This document shows positions 61,601 to 64,000 of a stretch of DNA of 64,000 nucleotides, in pieces. The notes under the pieces were generated by a model that saw only the letters and a list, made by a program, of their open reading frames with translations, was not told the origin of the DNA and made no database searches. How positions within the stretch are numbered: position 1 is the stretch's first letter; every line of letters begins with the position of its first letter. This DNA is from Foetidibacter luteolus. GTDB taxonomy: Bacteria; Bacteroidota; Bacteroidia; Chitinophagales; Chitinophagaceae. The stretch is from positions 79,052-143,051 of the forward strand of contig NZ_VVIP01000028.1 in assembly GCF_009650435.1 (NCBI RefSeq). Direction: 5' to 3'. The position numbers were made by a program, and so were the translations under genes.

Positions 61601-61864
61601 ATGAGCAAATTGCGAAAAAGTTGCAGGCAAGCCACCTACCTGTTAGGCAAAAAAGAAGAAGGGCAGCTTACGTTTAAAGAGCGGCTGGTACTGGCGTTAC
61701 ACCTGGCTTTATGCGACATGTGCAGGCTGTTTGAAAAGCAACTGAACTTTGTACGCCGTAACGCAAAACAGCTTCATGAACATACCCACCATCAATTACC
61801 GCAACAGTCAAAACAAAAAATAAAGGCTGCTTTAAAAGATGCCGGTGAAGGCGGCACTAATTAA
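61601..61864 (+). CDS. Small zinc-finger-like anti-sigma candidate
   Basis: An 87-residue protein with a His-x3-Cys-x2-Cys zinc-finger-like motif (HLALCDMCRLF) as in zf-HC2 anti-sigma factors, and a basic His-rich C-terminal half. It lacks a transmembrane helix, so it would be a soluble anti-sigma. It starts 7 bp after the sigma-factor stop. Confidence 0.75.
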   Translation: MSKLRKSCRQATYLLGKKEEGQLTFKERLVLALHLALCDMCRLFEKQLNFVRRNAKQLHEHTHHQLPQQSKQKIKAALKDAGEGGTN

Positions 61865-61967
61865 ATAATCCCCTTTGCGGGATGATACTAAAAAGGTAAC
61901 ATCAAGGCAGGCAACAACCAATGTTCCTGCATTCAAATTAATTATCTGCAACCAATTACAGCTACCC

Positions 61968-61997
61968 TTTGTATTTCCGGTTAATTACCTATTTTTA
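61968..61997 (+). promoter_or_regulatory. Possible promoter of the propeller protein
   Basis: TTTG at 61968-61971 and TATTTTTA at 61990-61997 with an 18-nt spacer, close to the Bacteroidota TTTG ... TAnnTTTG consensus. It lies 45 bp before the start at 62043. Confidence 0.4.
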
Positions 61998-62042
61998 AAT
62001 ATTTCCTGGTAACGCCAATTCTAACACAAGATGTTATTCCGC

Positions 62043-63614
62043 ATGAAAAAGAACCGTATTAACCTGGTTATTCTTGCCAACGCCTTAACCGTTATTCTGC
62101 TATCACTAACCATCAACTTAAAGGCCCAGTCTTTCTTTAAATTGGTACGCAGCCAGCAAAAGCAGGCCAACTATTGCCGCAGCATTATGCAAACAACTGA
62201 CGGCGGTTATGTGCTGGCCGGCGGAAGCACTACCAGCCCGGTGGACGAACCTGCCGACAGTGGCAGGGCCTTTGTTGTAAAGGTTGATGCTACAGGCACA
62301 CCTCAATGGAGCAAACGTTTTACCAGCGGCCCCAAAGTTTGGAACCAGGTAGTGCCCACCAGCGATGGTAATTTTTTAACCGTGGGCACAGACGCGGACC
62401 TTAGCGGCGATTTAACCGCACAGCTTACAAAAGCCTATGTTACCAAGTACGATAACACAGGCAATATTCTCTGGCAAAAATATGTGGGCCTGTTGGCAGA
62501 AGCCTTTACCTGCGGCATACTGGCAAAAGATGGCAGCAATATACTGGCAGGCGCTTCCCTTAAATTTTCGTTTACTAACCCCACCATAGAACTGTATGTG
62601 GTAAAAATGAACAGCGACGGTACCGTTGCATGGACAAAAAGCTACGGCGTAAGCAATATAGGCCTGGTAGTGGCCAGCTCTATTAAAGAAGTTTCCAGTG
62701 GTGGTTTTATTATTACAGGGCTTACAAGCTCTAACGATAACGATGCCTGCCTGTTGCGCATAGATGCCAATGGCAATTTGCTGTGGTCAAAGCTAATGGG
62801 CAGTACGGTAGATGATATAGCCGCGGATGTTATTGAAACAGCCGACAAGGGTTTCCTGATGCTGGGCTCAACGGCAGGCGCCGGCGGCGGGGCAAGTGAT
62901 TACCTGCTTTGCAAATTTGCATCAGACGGCACATTGGTGTGGCACAAAACCATTGGCGAAGGGCTTACAGACCTGGCGTACAGCATTACAGACTACGGCA
63001 ATGGCAATTACCTTATTATGGGGCTTACCGGTTCTTTCGGTTCCCGTTATTTTGATAACCACCTGCTGGTGGTAGATGGTAACGGAAATGTATTGCGATC
63101 AAAAAGGTTTATTACAGATGCAGGACCGGAGTTGGCTTACACCAGGCCGCAACTCACTAAAAACGCGGCCGGCAAATATGTGCTGGGCGGCAATTTCATG
63201 AACCGCAAACAGGATGATTCTTTTGACTTTGGCATACTGCAGTTTGATGACGGGTTTTCTACCTGCATATCCAGCGATACAGCCGCGGTTACCCAGGGCA
63301 GCAGCCTGGAGTTTTACCCGTTTGCGCCCACTACAGCCTCCCGGGGTTCAGCCAGCAACTTTACCGCCACCATTGTAAGCGGACATAGCAGCAGCATTGT
63401 ATGCCCCAGGCCGCCCGTATTTAATGTAAAAGTTGGCAACTGGAGCGACCCAACCACCTGGAGCACCGGCGAAGTACCGCTTGCCACAGACGAGGTTACC
63501 CTCAACTTCGATGTAACTGTTGATGTAGATGCCATATGTAAATCCCTGCAGGTAAACAACCACAACGTACATGTAAACAGCAATATTCAATTGTACATTT
63601 TAGGGCAGCAGTAG
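62043..63614 (+). CDS. Secreted beta-propeller protein with C-terminal WSDPTTW module
   Basis: A 523-residue protein with a signal peptide (VILANALTVILLSLTINLKAQ). Eight or so repeats of about 50 residues carry the pattern GGYVLAGGS ... VKVDATGTPQWSKRF, suggesting a beta-propeller. Near residue 475 a GNWSDPTTWSTGEVPLATDEV module begins, common in large secreted Bacteroidota proteins. There is no clear type IX secretion signal after it, and the protein seems to end early in that module, so the C-terminus may be shortened. Ligand unknown. Confidence 0.8.
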   Translation: MKKNRINLVILANALTVILLSLTINLKAQSFFKLVRSQQKQANYCRSIMQTTDGGYVLAGGSTTSPVDEPADSGRAFVVKVDATGTPQWSKRFTSGPKVWNQVVPTSDGNFLTVGTDADLSGDLTAQLTKAYVTKYDNTGNILWQKYVGLLAEAFTCGILAKDGSNILAGASLKFSFTNPTIELYVVKMNSDGTVAWTKSYGVSNIGLVVASSIKEVSSGGFIITGLTSSNDNDACLLRIDANGNLLWSKLMGSTVDDIAADVIETADKGFLMLGSTAGAGGGASDYLLCKFASDGTLVWHKTIGEGLTDLAYSITDYGNGNYLIMGLTGSFGSRYFDNHLLVVDGNGNVLRSKRFITDAGPELAYTRPQLTKNAAGKYVLGGNFMNRKQDDSFDFGILQFDDGFSTCISSDTAAVTQGSSLEFYPFAPTTASRGSASNFTATIVSGHSSSIVCPRPPVFNVKVGNWSDPTTWSTGEVPLATDEVTLNFDVTVDVDAICKSLQVNNHNVHVNSNIQLYILGQQ

Positions 63615-63644
63615 TTAAAAACATGGGGGCTTTCAGCTATCAAT

Positions 63645-63735
63645 CTTTAGCCGGCTGCAGTCCCGGCTTTTCGCTGCAAGTCCTCACCACTCGTACCTCG
63701 TGGTTGCGGGCTTTCCGCTGCAATCCGGCAGCCAT
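63645..63735 (-). repeat. R5 element, copy 2 (inverted)
   Basis: Reverse complement of the element at 48654-48735: GTGGTGAGGACTTGCAGCG, with GCGGAAAGCCCGCAACCAC. The arm between differs (ACGAGGTACGAGTG against CGGAGCC...CAGGTG). The 63615-63956 stretch holds no other feature that I can support. Confidence 0.72.
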
Positions 63736-63956
63736 TGGGCGGTGGGATTGCTATTGAACTTTGCCCGCAGGGTAGTCTAAGTTTCTGCCGCCTTCGGCGC
63801 CAGAAACATGGGGTAGAAGCGGCTATCCTTACAATAAAAAAGCAACATCTTCACACATATTCTTTCAGATTCATCTAACAACGATTCACTAAACGCAAAC
63901 CGTTAAAGCACGGAAGCCAGAAAAGAGAAAACCGTACTTTTCCTGACTTGTCCCTT

Positions 63957-64000
63957 TTAGTGCGGAGCGTTTAGTTTTTCTATAAATTCCTTCATTTTAG
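63957..64000 (-). CDS. Possible 3' end of a gene running in from the right
   Basis: On the minus strand the frame ending KMKEFIEKLNAPH-stop (TAA at 63957-63959) is open to the right edge. Only 13 codons are visible, so this is a guess and no product can be named. Confidence 0.25.
   Translation of the reverse strand, partial: KMKEFIEKLNAPH

Overview
The window looks like chromosome of a Bacteroidota bacterium, most likely a Chitinophagaceae-like soil or freshwater relative. This rests on gene content: a GLPGLI-family secreted protein, a TonB-receptor-like barrel with a carboxypeptidase-regulatory-like N-terminus, MacB/FtsX permeases of the long Bacteroidota type, a DUF6786 lipoprotein, GH172, GH39 and GH43 enzymes, the TIGR03915/TIGR03916 pair, a DM13/ECF operon, and a few promoters resembling the Bacteroidota TTTG ... 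TAnnTTTG type. No rRNA, tRNA, CRISPR array, complete insertion sequence, prophage or plasmid module was seen. The genes are mostly housekeeping or common accessory genes.

Layout. 0-5 kb: a DUF6786 lipoprotein, a secreted GH172 protein and glycogen branching enzyme, all on the minus strand. 5.9-9.5 kb: an outer-membrane barrel and a GLPGLI protein. 9.6-14.1 kb: an M48 membrane protease and a TPR sensor histidine kinase. 14.6-21.2 kb: a flavin reductase, a PepSY membrane protein, DUF1801, an SDR lacking its catalytic Tyr/Lys, class II aldolase and a HAD phosphatase. 21.3-24 kb: a GH39-GH43 operon. 24-26.3 kb: a radical-SAM DNA-repair-type protein and its usual partner. 27-34 kb: an EF-G paralogue, an MFS transporter, small proteins and an NlpC/P60 lipoprotein. 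34.6-41 kb: DnaE, DUF2278 and a Gfo/Idh/MocA oxidoreductase. 41.2-48.2 kb: a MacAB-like exporter operon beside a divergent NtrC-type regulator. 48.9-56.5 kb: a transglutaminase, an HU-CCDC81-like membrane protein, saccharopine dehydrogenase, a cupin, a sirtuin, PdeM, an HDAC-family deacylase and a LexA-like S24 repressor. 57-64 kb: a tiny membrane protein, ArgRS, a DM13/outer-membrane/ECF-sigma/zinc-finger operon and a large secreted propeller protein.

The most specific regulatory inference is a small damage-type regulon. The LexA-like repressor at 55785-56540 has the palindrome ACTAA-N5-TTAGT in its own promoter, placed between the -33 and -7 elements. The same palindrome with the same -7 geometry lies 27 bp before the radical-SAM gene at 24089, 32 kb away. 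This predicts that the TIGR03916 DNA repair/modification protein is under this repressor.

The other striking signal is intergenic. Several repeat families fill nearly every larger gap: R1, a roughly 125-bp structured element with six copies, all in the same orientation and each 110-260 bp upstream of a minus-strand gene start; R2, roughly 65-80 bp, about a dozen copies in both orientations, often starting within 60 bp after a stop codon; R3, nested palindromes with constant ends and unrelated cores; R5, an element sharing a block with R1; and several families of short tandem 'words'. Two R2-related sites share a 17-mer followed at once by perfect 17-bp hairpins of unrelated sequence. These are described as sequence families only; their function is unknown.
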